Positions 32,500 through 45,132 of a stretch of 64,000 nucleotides of DNA are shown here, piece by piece. The stretch's first letter is position 1, and each line of letters opens with the position of its first letter. A program made the position numbers and the translations under genes. The stretch is from Juglans regia (lineage: Eukaryota; Streptophyta; Magnoliopsida; Fagales; Juglandaceae): the NCBI RefSeq assembly GCF_001411555.2, contig NC_049910.1:27871150-27935149 (forward strand), written 5' to 3'. The notes under the pieces were generated by a model. That model made no database searches, was not told where the DNA came from, and saw only the letters and a program-made list of their open reading frames with translations.

Positions 32500-34346
32500 G
32501 ATAGAAACTCCAAGCATGCATGTTTTGGGTGTAGTGTATCAATTGATACCATGCAAGGATTAGTCACACTATCTCGTGTTCATCATCATTTCTATCTTGA
32601 GGTTTTCATGCATTGAGTTAGATGGCATCAATTTGGCTTTGAATCAGTTACAAGTTGCATGCTTATGATCAATTGGCATCAATTTCTTTAAGGACCAATG
32701 AGAAGTATGTGTCACAGTATAGCCTATGAAAACACCCTCACACAAGGTGTCTTGCCTTGAATAAGCCAGGGCCTAGGCCAAGAAATGTTATAAAGTTTAA
32801 GTATGGTTAGTTCTCATCAAAGCTAAATCTTACTACACATCTTTTGTTTCAGACATTACTCCCCCCATGTACTCAATGAAGTGTGTAAGTTGGTCTCTAA
32901 CTTACTTTTGGATAATGTATGACTTTGTATAAATGCTTCACTCATGTGTAAATGTTATTTTTTTTTTTCATGAAGTACCTTCAATCATGTTTCTATATGG
33001 CATGTGATGATTTTATGAACTTTTACGTAACAAATACTGTTTAGGAATGATGCATAAAAGATATGATGTTTTACATGAAGTTTGATTACTTGTTCAAAGG
33101 AAAAGCACATGTCATCCAATATGTTTTGTCATGGACATAGCATGAAATTATTTTTATCATGATCCAATACTAGGATGGGGGAATATCCTTGTGGAATTCC
33201 TCTGTCTACTCTAGAGTTATTACAAATGGAGTGGTAACCCCTGAGTTAACGAAGAACAATCAACGAACATCAATTGGATCCTCTTAAAAGGATTTTAGGG
33301 CATTGTCGTAAGAATTTGATGCCTAATGCTGGTGGGTATTGGTATGGATGAATACTCTTACTATGGTTAATTCAGATGACCTGAGTATCTAAGTATGATC
33401 AATGCATTGAATTTATCTGCGTAGCTTAGATGAGGTTGTCCCAAAAAATTAGGCTACGATAACAAGCACTCATAGTGTAGAAAGGGGAGCCCTAATGTTA
33501 CCATATGTTGAAAAAGAAAAGAAATAAAAAAGAAAGAATAGAACCTAAATTTTTCTCTGTAAGAAAATGTGTATCTAGGTTCTTTGAAAGATGTTGAGGA
33601 AATTTGAATGGAAAAGCAAGTATATTCTCTCAATTCTCTAAAAGAGGTTGAGGAATCTTGATGGAAAGCAAATATTTTCTCTGCATACCATGCTTGCATC
33701 TCATGTTTTTTATTTGTCATATCTATGTTATCTTTTTGTATAATGGTTGCTAACTTATTGAGATTTCAAGGAATTTCACTTTATTCTGACCAAACTAGCA
33801 TTCGTTTTGGGATGGTAGAAGTTGTAGCAGGACTTGACCATAGTGATGAACGCGAACCCCTGGTCAATGATGATTGAGGAAGAGATAGACCTTGACCGCC
33901 AATTGGAGTTAATAATGATGTTCCTCGAGATGATCCTACAAGCCATTTAGCACATCAGAGAGATGCTTTGAAAATGTTATGTTTTAACACCCCCATCAAC
34001 CATGACTTGAATAAGGAGATATATTCTCCATTTGTTTATAATTACTAAGTACCTGCCTCATGTTATGAACTTTTTAGATGAGGCATTAAGGAAAGTTAAT
34101 GAAGTTATGTTTTTAGTTATTCTGGTGTAAAATTTTTACAAGTCTTAATTCCCCTGCGATTATTGTATACTGCTAGATTACTCATAAGACGCATTGCATG
34201 CTATCTATCATGAGCGAGGATATGTAACCATGTGTTGTATGTCCTAGTGCTCCAAATCTCCATCAAATCATGAGTTGAGGTTGGGGGTGCCATAGGGCTG
34301 TATTAGAGGCCTCACATCTCTGGAAAAATCACAAGTCCTAAGAGTG
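32500..34346 (+). mobile_element. candidate 5' LTR and leader of Gypsy-2
   Basis: It lies directly upstream of a degenerate primer site and of gag. It contains no ORF and has a two-unit repeat at about 33580-33682 (AAAGANGTTGAGGAA...AGCAA). The left end is not found. I call it an LTR by position only. Confidence 0.35.
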
Positions 34347-34359
34347 TTGTACCAGAATA
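34347..34359 (+). promoter_or_regulatory. possible decayed primer-binding site of Gypsy-2
   Basis: TTGTACCAGAATA followed by TAGGTTTCAAT resembles the initiator-Met primer site and its usual continuation in Tekay-like elements, with about four mismatches. It lies about 85 bases before the gag ATG. Confidence 0.4.
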
Positions 34360-34444
34360 TAGGTTTCAATCTTTAGCATGGTTAGGCTTGTGTTTTTATT
34401 ATTGTACGACCAAGTTGATATACATCTTAGGAGTTGGAACAAGA

Positions 34445-35470
34445 TGGCCCATGATAGAAGAAAACAGAATAACGATGGATGAAGTAGTAGAAGAGAACAT
34501 GATCATTCATTGGATGGAGGACACTTGCTGGCAGATGCAATTCACCAAATGACTGAAACTCTAAGGCAACAACAGGAGTTGATTCTTAGAAAAAATCAAT
34601 AGCAATAGCAACATCAAGTAGAAAGACAAGAGAGGACTGAAAATAGAAGTTTTTCTTTTGAGCGATTCATGATTTACAGGTACCCAAATCTCATGGGATC
34701 AAAAGGACCCATGAAAGCCAATAAATGGTTATTGGATCTTCAAAGGACTTTTGAGATCAGTGGATGCATAGAGGAATAGAAAGTGCAATATGTTGGACAT
34801 CTTTTACAAGGAGAAACTTGTATATGGTGGGATACTAGATGACAACTTCTAAAAAGAGAATTAGTAAGCATAATTGACCTAACGTGAGACAAATTCAAGG
34901 AAGAATTTGATGATTGTTTCTTTCCTGAAACGACTAAGCAACAAAAAGCACAAGAGTTCAACTTGCTAGTACAAGGTAATGTTACTATTGAACAGTACAT
35001 AGTAAAATTTAAAGAATTGGGAAGGTTTGACCCTCACCTAATAGCCACGGAAAGATGCAAGAGCAGAAAGTTCAAGGAGGCTTGCAACCCCGAATTAGGA
35101 GTTATGTGGCTTGTTTTTGTACTGAGAGTTTCCAAGAATTAGTAAATGTGACCTCCAAAGCCAAGGCAGAGCAATGAAATGTCTCAGCTCAAATTAATCT
35201 AGGAAGAAAAAAAGTAGCCCTTTTCACTGCAACAAGAAGTGGGGATAAAAGAAGGGTAATCACAGGAGCCAATACAGGGAAAAACATAGTTTCAACACCA
35301 TTGACAACATGTCAAAAATGCAGAAGGACATATAGCGGAGAATGCAGGTTTGGGTCAGGAACCTGTTTCAGATGTGGTCAACAGGGTCATATGATCCGTG
35401 ATTGTCCAAAGAGGGCAACAGATAGACGACTCACCACTACCACAAAACCAAAGCCAAAGTTAGCTTTTTA
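34445..35470 (+). pseudogene. Gypsy-2 gag, broken
   Basis: It starts MAHDRRKQNN at 34445. Capsid marks are FERFMIYRYPNLMGSKGPMK, WLLDLQRTFE, QYVGHLLQGET, WWDT and FKEEFDDCFFPETT. The knuckle CFRCGQQGHMIRDC (C-x2-C-x4-H-x4-C) lies near 35369-35410. Many stops and two or more frameshifts are present (for example 34603, 34780, 34842). Confidence 0.82.
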
Positions 35471-35599
35471 AGCCAGAGTGTATGCCATTACCCCAGGTGA
35501 TGTGGATCTAAATACACAAGAAGCTGAAGAACCTGAAATCATTATGGGTACTTTTTCTAATAAACTTTCCTTTACTAAATAGAAGGTTTTTTTCTTTAA

Positions 35600-37361
35600 A
35601 ACTCTAAGTACATAGTAGTGTTGCTTTACCCTAGGTGATGTTCAATTACTGGAACATACCGCCTGTGTTCTATTTGATTTAGGAGTAACCCAATCCTTTA
35701 TGTCAGCGTCATTTGCACGAAAGTGTAATATGCCGATAGAACCGATAGAACCTTTACCACAAGCAACGGTAGTTACCATTCTAGATGGTAGCATGATCTA
35801 GTGTACTTGAGTACTTAGAAGTTGCCCTATTAGTGTTAATGGACAAAATCATGGAAGCAGACCTTATCATCTTTGACCTAATAGGATTTGATCTTATATT
35901 AGGCATGGATTGGCTATCTAAGCATTACGCCAAGATATATTGTCGAAGAAAGGAAATAGAATTCAATAAACCTGGCGGTGATAGAAGACTGTATATATGA
36001 AAAGTTGTAAGATCTGTACCCCCGGTCATATATGCTATACAAATCAAAAGATCAGTAGTAACTGGGGATATGGTCTACTTGGCAGTGATAATTGAGGAAT
36101 CCAAAGGAAGTATGGTAAATAAAGGAATATGCATAGTTGAAGATATTCTTTGGTATTCATTGATGATTTACCAAGATTACCCCATGATATAGAGATAGAA
36201 TTCACTATAGAATTGGAACCTGCCACAACCCCTATACATAAAGCACCCTACCGTATGGCTCCATCTGATAGAAGAATTGAAAAGTCAGATAGAAGAATTG
36301 ATAGAAAAAGGGTTTATCCAACCTAATTCTTCACCATGGGGTGCATCAATCTTATTTGTTAAGAAAAAGGATGGATCTATGAGGATGTGCATTGACTATA
36401 GGGAATTAAATAAGGTGAAAATTTAGAATAAATACCCATTATCCCCAATTGACAACCTATTAGATCAATTGCAAGGAGTCTCAATATTCTCAAGAATAGA
36501 TCTAAGGTCTTGATACCATCAACTCAAGATTAGGATAAGGATGTACCTAAAATTGCCTTCCGAACTAGATATGGGCATTTTGAATTCCTAGTGATGCCAT
36601 TTAGATTAATAAATGCTCCTGCCGCTTTGATGTATATGATGAATAGGGTATTTAGTTCATAACTAGATGATTTTATGGTAGTATTTATTGATGACATATT
36701 AATCTATTCCAGTGATGAAGAAGAGCACAATAAACACCTTGGGTTGGTATTAGAAAGACTTAAGAAGCATAAGTTGTATACCAAACTTAGCAAATGTGAG
36801 TTTTGGTTAAAGGAAATGAAATTTTTAGGCACGCTATTTCAAGTGAAGGCATTGTAGTTGACCACAGTAAGATAAAAACAGTGTTGGATTGGCAACAACC
36901 TAGAAATGTGCAAGAAATAAGGAGTTTTCTAGGACTCGTTGGATATTACAGAAGATTTGTAGAAAGATTTTCCAAACTCTTAGGACCACTCACTTCTCTA
37001 ACCAAGAAGAATGTTAAGTTTGTTTGGACTGAGAAATGTCTGCAAAGCTTTCTAGTGCTCAAGAAACGATTAACTAGCACCCTAGTCTTAGCCTTACCAG
37101 AATCTCATAAGCCTTATGTGGTCTTTAGTGACACATCCAAATCAGGTCTTGGTTGTGTGTTGATGCAAGAAGGACGAGTAGTTGCCTATGGTTCCCGACA
37201 ATTGAAGAACCATGAGAAAAATTACGCCACACTTGATCTGAAATTGGCAGCAGTAGTCTTCACTCTAAAGATTAGGAGACATTATTTGTATGGTGAAGCC
37301 TGTGAGATCTTCATTGACCACAAAAGTCTTAAATATCTGTTTATTCAAAAGAATCTAAATA
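35600..37361 (+). pseudogene. Gypsy-2 protease, RT and first part of RNase H, broken
   Basis: The protease region reads VLFDLGVTQSF near 35667, where the usual active-site DSG has become [23 protein letters not shown] near 36364, RIDLRS, then motif [11 protein letters not shown] at about 36681. There is a frameshift near 36830, after which [14 protein letters not shown], the connection region and RNase H ([15 protein letters not shown]) are open to 37366. The last RNase H words are [12 protein letters not shown]. The frame is cut by F1 copy b. Other stops lie at 36424 and 36510-36660. Confidence 0.85.
37357..37361. repeat. F1 copy b target-site duplication (left)
   Basis: AAATA, repeated at 40390-40394. 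Confidence 0.85.
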
Positions 37362-40300
37362 TGTAACACCCGGACCCAAAATTTGTATAGTTGGACTTTA
37401 GATTATTTATTTATTTATTTATTGGAGCTTGGTATTTTAAGTTTTTATTTTATGAACTTGAGTAGTGATTTTTTTATTTTATTTTCTTCACACGTTTAGG
37501 TTTTCCCGCATGTTTCTTTTTTTTTTATTATTTCCTTCTCTTTTGGTCTTTTATCTCTTATTTCCCGTAAGGTTTTTTTTTTTTCTCTCGTTCACGTCGT
37601 GCATGCTCACACACAACACAAACTTTCATCCGCGCTCACGTCTCTCTCTCTCAGCTCTCTATGGTTTCACCTCTTATATATATAGACACTCATAGGTTTT
37701 TCCCATCCTATTAGAAACTGCCCAGACTCTAGCCGCCGCACCACCTTGGAATCGCAAGCCCAGCCTCCATTCCCTTGGTTGCATGCACTCCCATACCGAG
37801 AGTCACCCCACGTAAGCCAGCCCTCCGTCGTCTCTTTTACCGCCACCAGTGCACCCTCGTAAGCCTCTGATCAGCTAACCCATCTCCACCGTGCACCGAC
37901 CAGAATACACGCTGCCCTCCCAAACGAAATTGACGCAACCGTGAATGCTTTGCATCTCCACGGATCACAACTCCACCTCGCCATGCATCACCTCCTCTTG
38001 GCCATCACTGGAGTCCAGCTTCTCCGCCGTACTCGACCTGCACCACCACCAGAGTGCTGAGAAACAACCATCTACAGAGTGAGTCGAAACTCCTCTGTTT
38101 TGAGTCTGAAAAACAGAGCATTTGATTGCTCCCCCAAGCACGGCAGTTTCGCACTACCAACCCTTTAGGGCATCTCCTCCGCGGCGCAAAGGGAACCCGT
38201 AATCCAGCACCTCAGCCACGCCTCGCCGTGCCACTGACGATAGCCACCCCAGGCCGTCGCCGCGTGTAACTCTCACGGTAAGGAGTCCTCTCTCTCTCCG
38301 TCTCCTTCTCGGTGCTCTCGTATCTCTCTCTCTCACTTATCTCTCTCTCTCTCAGTGCCTCACCACCGTGACCTTCTTCACCGCGTCGCGCGCAGCTCCT
38401 CCCTTGGCGGTGAGTACCTCGCGCTCCTGTTCTCACGGTTGTGCACCGAGACTGCGTGAATGCAATTCCAGTATACGTAAACTTATTTTTTTTGCATGGT
38501 ATTTGAAAATGAATTACAGTTTTACCCGTAGTTTTAGAATGTGTTCAAGTTGATATATTTTGGTCTGTTTTTACGTGGTTTATACGGGTGGTATAAGAAA
38601 AGTTTACATACAATAATAGGATTTTCAAATTGTACTTTGGTAGCAAATTATTTTAGTAATTGTGAAATTTTATTTTAAACTTTTAGATTACGATTAAAGC
38701 TTTTTGTTTATTATTTTTTAACGAAATTTTTACTTGTACTTACCTTAAATCGCTTAAGTATTTTAACATGTTATTAAGGAAAGGTTTATTTTAAGAGTAA
38801 ATAATATTGGTGTGTTGTTATTTCTACATTTTAGATATATTTTAGTCTTTTTAATAATAGTTATGGTTTATTTTAAAATATTTTGGGAGAATTATATTAC
38901 TTAGTATTAAACTTCATAAGTTGTTTTCATTAATAAATAGGTCTGACTTTTAAATGTGTTAGTCATAGTATTAAATTGGCATTGACGATTTTAGAAAGTG
39001 ATGATTGGTAATTTTAGGTTTTGAGGAATTAAATAGGTTATTTTATAAGCTTAGGATTAAATATCGAAATACGTGATTAATTAGAAATTTATGAGAATTA
39101 CGTGATTATTTTATAGGTGACGATTAATTATTGTCTGACGTTTTTGAGAAATTTTCGAAAAAGCTAAGAAGTTCAGGTAAGCGGGGTTCCTATTCTAGAC
39201 TTTGCATTAAAATAAAATGTGCTGAGGTTATTTTTGGAAAATATACATATTTGATTTTGAAAAGAAATTTGAACTACCTCGATTATTTGTTCAGCATTAC
39301 TCATGAGATACTGTTTAAGAATAAATTATTTTCTGTCATGACTGGTGTAAACATGAGCTTATTTTTTACATTCTGTTTCTAAACTTTGAAAAATAGAGCG
39401 AATATGAAATTTTGTGCATAAATTATGTTGTGTTATGATTTTGTTCTGTTCTGAAGATTTTTTTGTACTCTGATATGATCTGATGTGATTTTTGAAAACC
39501 TCTGGCATAACATTCTGTTTCTGTTTCTGTTCCATTCTGACCTCACCACGGGTGTAAAACTGTGGCCTTTGTTCGGGTTGGTACCAACTTTTCTGTTTCT
39601 GGTGCACCCACTTTGGAAACAAAGTGGTTTTCTGCATGATCTTTCCTATATGCACACTCGGGGCTCCGAGAATGAATAAGGGGAAGATTCACATTCTGTT
39701 TCTGCTCGGTTAGCTACCGGGGTTTGCACAAACCTACCACGGGGGTTAAACATGGTATTTGTTTTGATTTGATAAGATAAGATGTGATGTTTCAGTTTAT
39801 GCTATGCCAAAGGGATTTTGATTATGAATATTTTTTAATTTTCGCTCTGATATTTTTGATAATATGTACTGATGCTGCATTTTGAAAACATTATTCTGAT
39901 TCTGCATTCTAAATGAAAATATTTTTGTTCTGCATTCTGAACTCTGTAAATGCTCATATTTACATACTAGTACATGTCATCTGCTTACTGAGTTGTTGAT
40001 AACTCACCCCTTATCTCCATATATTTTTTAGATATTTTTGATGGTTCAGCTGGAGAACAAGAGTAGAAAGTTTTAGCAGATGTGATGATCAGAGTGGAAT
40101 AAGTGCCCGAGGGTACAAGTGTTTATTTGAGAGTCGTAGTTAGTAAACTGAATTTATGTTTCGGATATTTTGATTTGATGAGTTAAGGATAATTTCGAGT
40201 TTTAAAGAATTTTTAATTTATGTTATTGAGATTTTCTTTATTGTCCCCATGGAGGAACTTAGATATTTGTATTGATTAAATTGATTAATATTTTATTGGA

Positions 40301-40389
40301 TTTTTTTTCGGATTTTATAATTGTACTATTTAAGTTGTTTTGAGGTATTAAGAATTAACTCTCCGGACCTCCGGGAACGGGGCGTTACA
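37362..40389 (+). mobile_element. F1 copy b: 3028-bp non-coding LTR-like element inside Gypsy-2
   Basis: It starts TGTAACACCCGGACCC and ends AACGGGGCGTTACA, flanked by AAATA. In order: an AT-rich start; a C-rich block 37700-38450 with CACGGTAAG at 38275; AT-rich DNA; CAGGTAAG at 39174-39181; two perfect hairpins at 39608-39670; the TGAGTT/AACTCA hairpin at 39989-40006; and a CTCCGGACCTCCGGG end. No gene. RNase H of Gypsy-2 continues in the same frame on the far side, so the insertion boundaries are secure. Confidence 0.9.
39608..39670 (+). other. two consecutive perfect hairpins in F1 copy b
   Basis: Stem CCACTTTG/CAAAGTGG with loop GAAA (39608-39627), then stem CTCGG/CCGAG with loop GGCT (39657-39670). 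The same pair recurs at 44831-44892. Confidence 0.75.
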
Positions 40390-40994
40390 AAATATGTGGC
40401 AAAGGAGATGGTTGGAGACAATTAGCAATTATTAGTGTGAAATCAAGCATCACCCTAGTAAAGCTAATGTCATAACTGATGCCTTGAGTTGCCAGATGCA
40501 AACAGAGAAGTTCTTAGATGTAGAATCTCTCTTAAATAGTATGAGGAGATTGCTGATTAGAAATCATGAACAAAAACCTACCCTAGTTTCCATGGAAGAG
40601 TCATTCCATCAAAATGGGAAGAGATAAAGTAACACCAGATGGACGATAGGAAACAATTGGATATTCTACGAAAGGTCGAAAGTGATGAAGGACCAGAAGG
40701 ATTCAAAGTTGGCAAGGAAGGGATGTTATATTTCAAGGATCAGAAGGTGATTCCTGCTAATCTTGAAATAAAAGATAAAATTCTAACAGAAGCGCACCAG
40801 ACTCCATACACAGCTTATCCTAGAAGAACGCAAATGTATTAGGATCTAAAATGGTACTTTTGGTGGGAAGGCATGAAGAAGGATGTAGTTGAGTTTGTAA
40901 ATAAATGCCCCGTGTGTAGTATGGTGAAAGCAAAGCATCAAAGGTCAGCTGGAGAATTACAACCCTTGTCTATCCCTGAATAGAAATGGGAAGA
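40390..40994 (+). pseudogene. Gypsy-2 end of RNase H and integrase zinc-finger part, broken
   Basis: The frame continues MWQRRWLETISNY, then IKHHPSKANVITDALS (RNase H end). The integrase N-terminus follows from about 40790: EAHQTPYTAYPRRTQMY, WEGMKKDVVEFVNKCPVCSMVKA and QRSAGELQPLSIPE. The second His of the HHCC finger is replaced by Tyr. Stops include 40467 and 40840. The sequence ends at KWED, just before the catalytic core, where the next element starts at 40995. Confidence 0.82.
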
Positions 40995-42950
40995 TGTAAC
41001 ACCCCGTATTTTAGTGTATTTTTACTAAAGGATTATTTTTATTTATTCAAAAATTTATTCTCCTATTTTAAAATTATTGGATTTTTAGTTGGGTTATTTT
41101 TATGATTTTTAGTTTACGAAAATTATTTTTGATGTGCTTTCTCTAAATTAATTATTGTTATGCGTTTAAATTTCTTCTCAAATTAAATTAACTTATTGTT
41201 GGGTTTAATTATTTATTTTCATTTTAATCATTACGTTTGAATTATTTTATTTTACTTGTTGTTTTAAAATCGTTTCCGTTGGATCATTTTTGTGACCCAA
41301 GATATGAGGATTGGATCTCATTTCTTTTCCTACATTTTCTCTTTTCTTTTTCTTCTTTTCTTCTTTTCCTTTCTTTCTTTTTCTTTTTCTTCCTTGGCTT
41401 CTCCCGTGCGCGACACCGCCCAGTCCATTCGCTTCCCCACTGGCTGGCGACCTCACCCTCCGATTTCCAACCCCTCTCGCACCGCCGTTAGCCACCACGA
41501 GCTTCTCCAAGCCGCAACACTCCTTGCGCCGCTGCGCCGCCGTCGCACCACCACTGGCCACCATTTCTTCACCACTTCATCCTCAACCTCCTATCAACTC
41601 ATTTGACCCAACCCCAGCTCTGATCCGTCAACGGTGAAGCACTTCGAACCCCATTTCCAATTTGGGTATTTTTGGTCTTCAACCACCCATTGCGCCACCA
41701 CCCATGGCCAACCACCACCACCACTAGCTTCACCGACATCCCTAGGCCCTACCCTATCAATCTCGGGTCTTCGTTTGCACCCTTTCAAAAGTGGGTCTTT
41801 GAGACCCATGGCCACAGTGCATTTGGCACTGTTTTGTTACTGTGTTGCCGCTTCTTGCACCTCTGTGATCCTCCGGAATTTATTATATAGCACTGTAAGT
41901 ATTTTTCAAAGAACTCTTGTAATTTAAATGTATTTTTGCACTAACTCATTACACTGTATTGAATTATTGATTGGTTTTGCCGGACTGAGTCCGAGGAGTA
42001 CGGGGGTCGGATGGATTAGTGGAGGAAGATTGTTTGTGTGATTGGATTGTGTTGACATTGTTGGTTGTTGGTTATTGTGGTGTTGTGTTCATTTCATTTG
42101 CACGCATGTTCATGTTTGTAACTGAAAACTGGGTTTTCGCATAATTGCATGCATGTTCATGTGTTTATTTGAAAATTGGGTTTTCATGTGAGAAATGATT
42201 TTGAGTATGTTTGCAATGTTGGATTGACTGGTTTGAGAAAAAGGGAAAGAGACTGTAGGGATGGTGGTAAGCAGGGAAGGTGGTAGAGTCCCGCCTGCGA
42301 TTCCCGCCTACGGTGCACGCGGTAGGAATGGTGGTAAGTAGGGATGGTGGTTGTGTCCCGCCTGTGATTCCCATCTACGGTGCATGCGAGAGGGATGGTG
42401 GTAAGCAGGGAAGGTGGTAGAGTCCCGCCTGTGATTCCAGCCTACAGTGCTTTGATATGTATTCATTGTGTGGAAAGGAACTGTAGGGATGGTGATAAGT
42501 AAGGATGGTGGTATAGTCCCGCCTGTGATTCCCGCTTACAGTGTCTGATAAATTGTTGAGTTTTGTGTAAATCATTTTCTGGGAAAATGTTGGATTATAT
42601 GTTTTGGCTAAAAATGAGATTTTTAGTGTGTGTTAGAAAATACTTGTTTTCGGGAAAAATGAGATTTTGGAATCTGTTACTTGTTTGGATTATTACTTAC
42701 CTACGGTACCCTTTTTTGGTATCGCAGATGAGGATGACGAGCCTTAGGCTTGGCTCCGTTGGAAGAGTGATCTGGGATTGCTCTCGTGTATCGAGATTTA
42801 TTATCCTACTCGTTTATCTATTTATCTTTTGTAATATATTTGGGATGACTGTATAACTTTTTAAAAGCAATATATTTTGGATACTTGTATTTAAATTTTT
42901 GGTACTTAGTTGACTTATTATATTATCCACTGCGAATTTTGTTGTGCACT
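40995..42950 (+). mobile_element. LTR-like element E3 (TGTAACACCCCG start), right end not found
   Basis: It begins TGTAACACCCCGTATTTTAG at the break in Gypsy-2. An AT-rich start leads to a pyrimidine- and C-rich block 41320-41880 ending CACTGTAAG at about 41890. There follow a tandem repeat at 42252-42545 and, near 42700, CGGTACC/GGTATCG (a G-U tolerant stem) just before GCAGATGAGGATGACGAG. The layout mirrors F1 and F2, but the sequence differs. Frames in the C-rich block are low complexity and not genes. Confidence 0.55.
42252..42545. repeat. tandem repeat of ~68 bp in E3, four units
   Basis: GTAGGGATGGTGGTAAG-type units start near 42254, 42323, 42391 and 42483. Each carries GTCCCGCCTGNGATTCC. 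The last interval is longer because of an insert. Confidence 0.8.
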
Positions 42951-44830
42951 TTTGCATGTTGCACACACTTGCTGTCAACCACAACCTCCATCACCCTCTG
43001 TTTTCTTTCAGTAAAAACAAAGTGTGAATCTGCTTTTGTGAACCTGCACCCCTAAGTTGTTGCTGCCCAGTTCGTCCACCCCTTGTGAACCTCAGTCCAA
43101 ACTGCACCATCACGCAACCAGCCATGGTTCCACCATAAAACACCAAACTAAAGTGATCGGTTTGCATCTAGTAAACCGCCACCCCAAAGCCAACCCACGT
43201 GCCGCAACTCCACTGAACACGGTTCACGCTAGTACCTCAGCCACACTTATGTCACCACCCCAGCCGTGCACCACCGCCCCTCCGAGTATCCCGCCCAGTT
43301 CTCAACTCTCGATAAAACACCACCCCTGTTTTTACACCAAGAAACAAATGAGTGTTTTCCACCACCGTGTGCCATCAACCTGCCAACCCACGCCACCAGT
43401 CGTCGTCTCGTGACCCTCGTTCTACCACACGCCACCTCAGTCTCTCCATAAGCCACCAACACTCCCTCGTCGTATCTCCCTCCTTCGGCTTGCTCTCCCT
43501 CTGCCCCTTCTCTCATATTATTTCCATCTCCCTCATTTTCAGCACCCTCTCTTTCTCTCTCCCTATGTGACGCCGTCGGGAAAGTCACCATCAACTCAGC
43601 CCAGCATCCGTTGCGCTCCCATGATGCCACTGCCTCTGTTTTCTGTGGGTAAACCCCTATCGTAGCTCACATTTTGGCCTCTGCTAGTTTTTAGTTGCTG
43701 GTAGTTACTTAAAAAGGAAAATGTTGTGTCTCGGGTAACCTAGTAGATGAAGGGTGTTATTACCCTTTTGCCCTCTTTTTTTTTTTGAATACATCAACTG
43801 ATTGTGTATTTTGTGTTTGAAACATAGGCAGCATGTGATTTTTATTTATTTGGACTTAAACGCATGCGGGTTTATTTTGTTAAGTTGGTATTTTTTTAAG
43901 AGACTGATATTTTTATCAGAATATTTATTAAGTAAATACTGATAATTTTTTGGAAGGATCAGTAAGTGCAAAATCTTATTTTGCATCCACTTAAAGGAAT
44001 ATTTTCTTTTTATTTAAACAAAAGTATGATTTTCTACTTATAATGATTTCGATATAGTTATGTTATTTTAGTTTTTATAAATTATAGTAAGATCTTAATC
44101 GTAAATAAGTTAGAATTTAATGTTTTAGTCAGAGTTAGTAAGTTGGATATTGATGAGTTTAGAAAGTGATGTTGGTATTTTAGGAAAAATGAGAATTTCA
44201 GATTTTGAGGAATTAAAAATAGATTATTTTAGAAATTTAAGCTTGATTATTGAAATATTAGATTGATTGGAAATTTATGGAAATATACGTGATTATCTTA
44301 TAGGTGACAATTAATTTTGTTCAACATTGTTGAGGAAATTTTTGAAAAACCAAAAGGTCCAGGTAAGTGGAGTTCCTATGCTAGATTTGCATAAAAAGAA
44401 ATGAATTGAGGTTGATTTGTAAAAATTTGCATGTTGTTTTAAAAGGAAATTTTGAAAAAACACCTCAGTATATGTTTTGCATTCACTTATGAGATTTGTA
44501 TGAAAGAGAAAAGAAATACTTTTGACATGAATAGTGTATACATGAGCGATATTTGATATGTTTCTGAAATATGCAAAAAAGCAGATATGATATCATTGAG
44601 ATTTTTATACATGTGATATGAAATAATTTGGATCTTTTTTTGGTCAAATGGAAATGATATGAATATGTTTAACACGTGTTTTGATATGATATGTATATGA
44701 AAAAAAAAAAAAAAAAACGTTTGGCATACTTATTTGTTTTGATTCAGATTCTGAGTATGGTTTTGATATGACGATACTGGTACACATGATATGGTTGGTA
44801 CCAACATAATATGATATGATATGAGTGCAC

Positions 44831-44892
44831 CCACTTTGGAAACAAAGTGGTCTTTTATGTGTATTTCCTATGTGCACACTCGGGGCTCCGAG
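44831..44892 (+). other. two consecutive perfect hairpins in F1 copy c
   Basis: Same stems and loops as 39608-39670: CCACTTTG/CAAAGTGG with GAAA, and CTCGG/CCGAG with GGCT. They are unchanged although the surrounding DNA has diverged. Confidence 0.75.
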
Positions 44893-45127
44893 ATTGAAAA
44901 AGGGGAAGTTTCACAATATGATATTTTCTGGTTTGGCTACCGGGGATAGCACAACTCTACTACGGGGGTAAACATGGTATATGATATGATACGATATGAT
45001 ATGATATGATAAGATGAAGATATTCAGTTATGTTATGCCAAAGCATTATGGAAGATGAAAATAGTTTATGAATATGAAAAGATTGAAAAGTCGTTCTGAT
45101 TTTCTGATAATACATTTTGAGATGTAC

Positions 45128-45132
45128 ATATG
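45128..45132. repeat. F1 copy d target-site duplication (left)
   Basis: ATATG, repeated at 48126-48130. Confidence 0.85.

Larger units (their letters stand above)
34347..40994 (+). mobile_element. Gypsy-2: old Ty3/Gypsy internal region, split by F1 copy b
   Basis: gag, protease, RT, RNase H and the integrase zinc finger occur in normal order on the plus strand. They are interrupted at 37362-40389 by F1 copy b and end abruptly at 40994, where another LTR-like element begins. No 3' LTR is seen. The primary sequence resembles Tekay/Del-type chromoviruses, but the integrase C-terminus that would show a chromodomain is missing. Many stops make it old. Confidence 0.85.

Noticed and set aside
41247..41927. 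Frames of 72-108 residues in the C-rich block of E3
   Set aside because: Low complexity on both strands and ending at a GTAAG; no family recognised.
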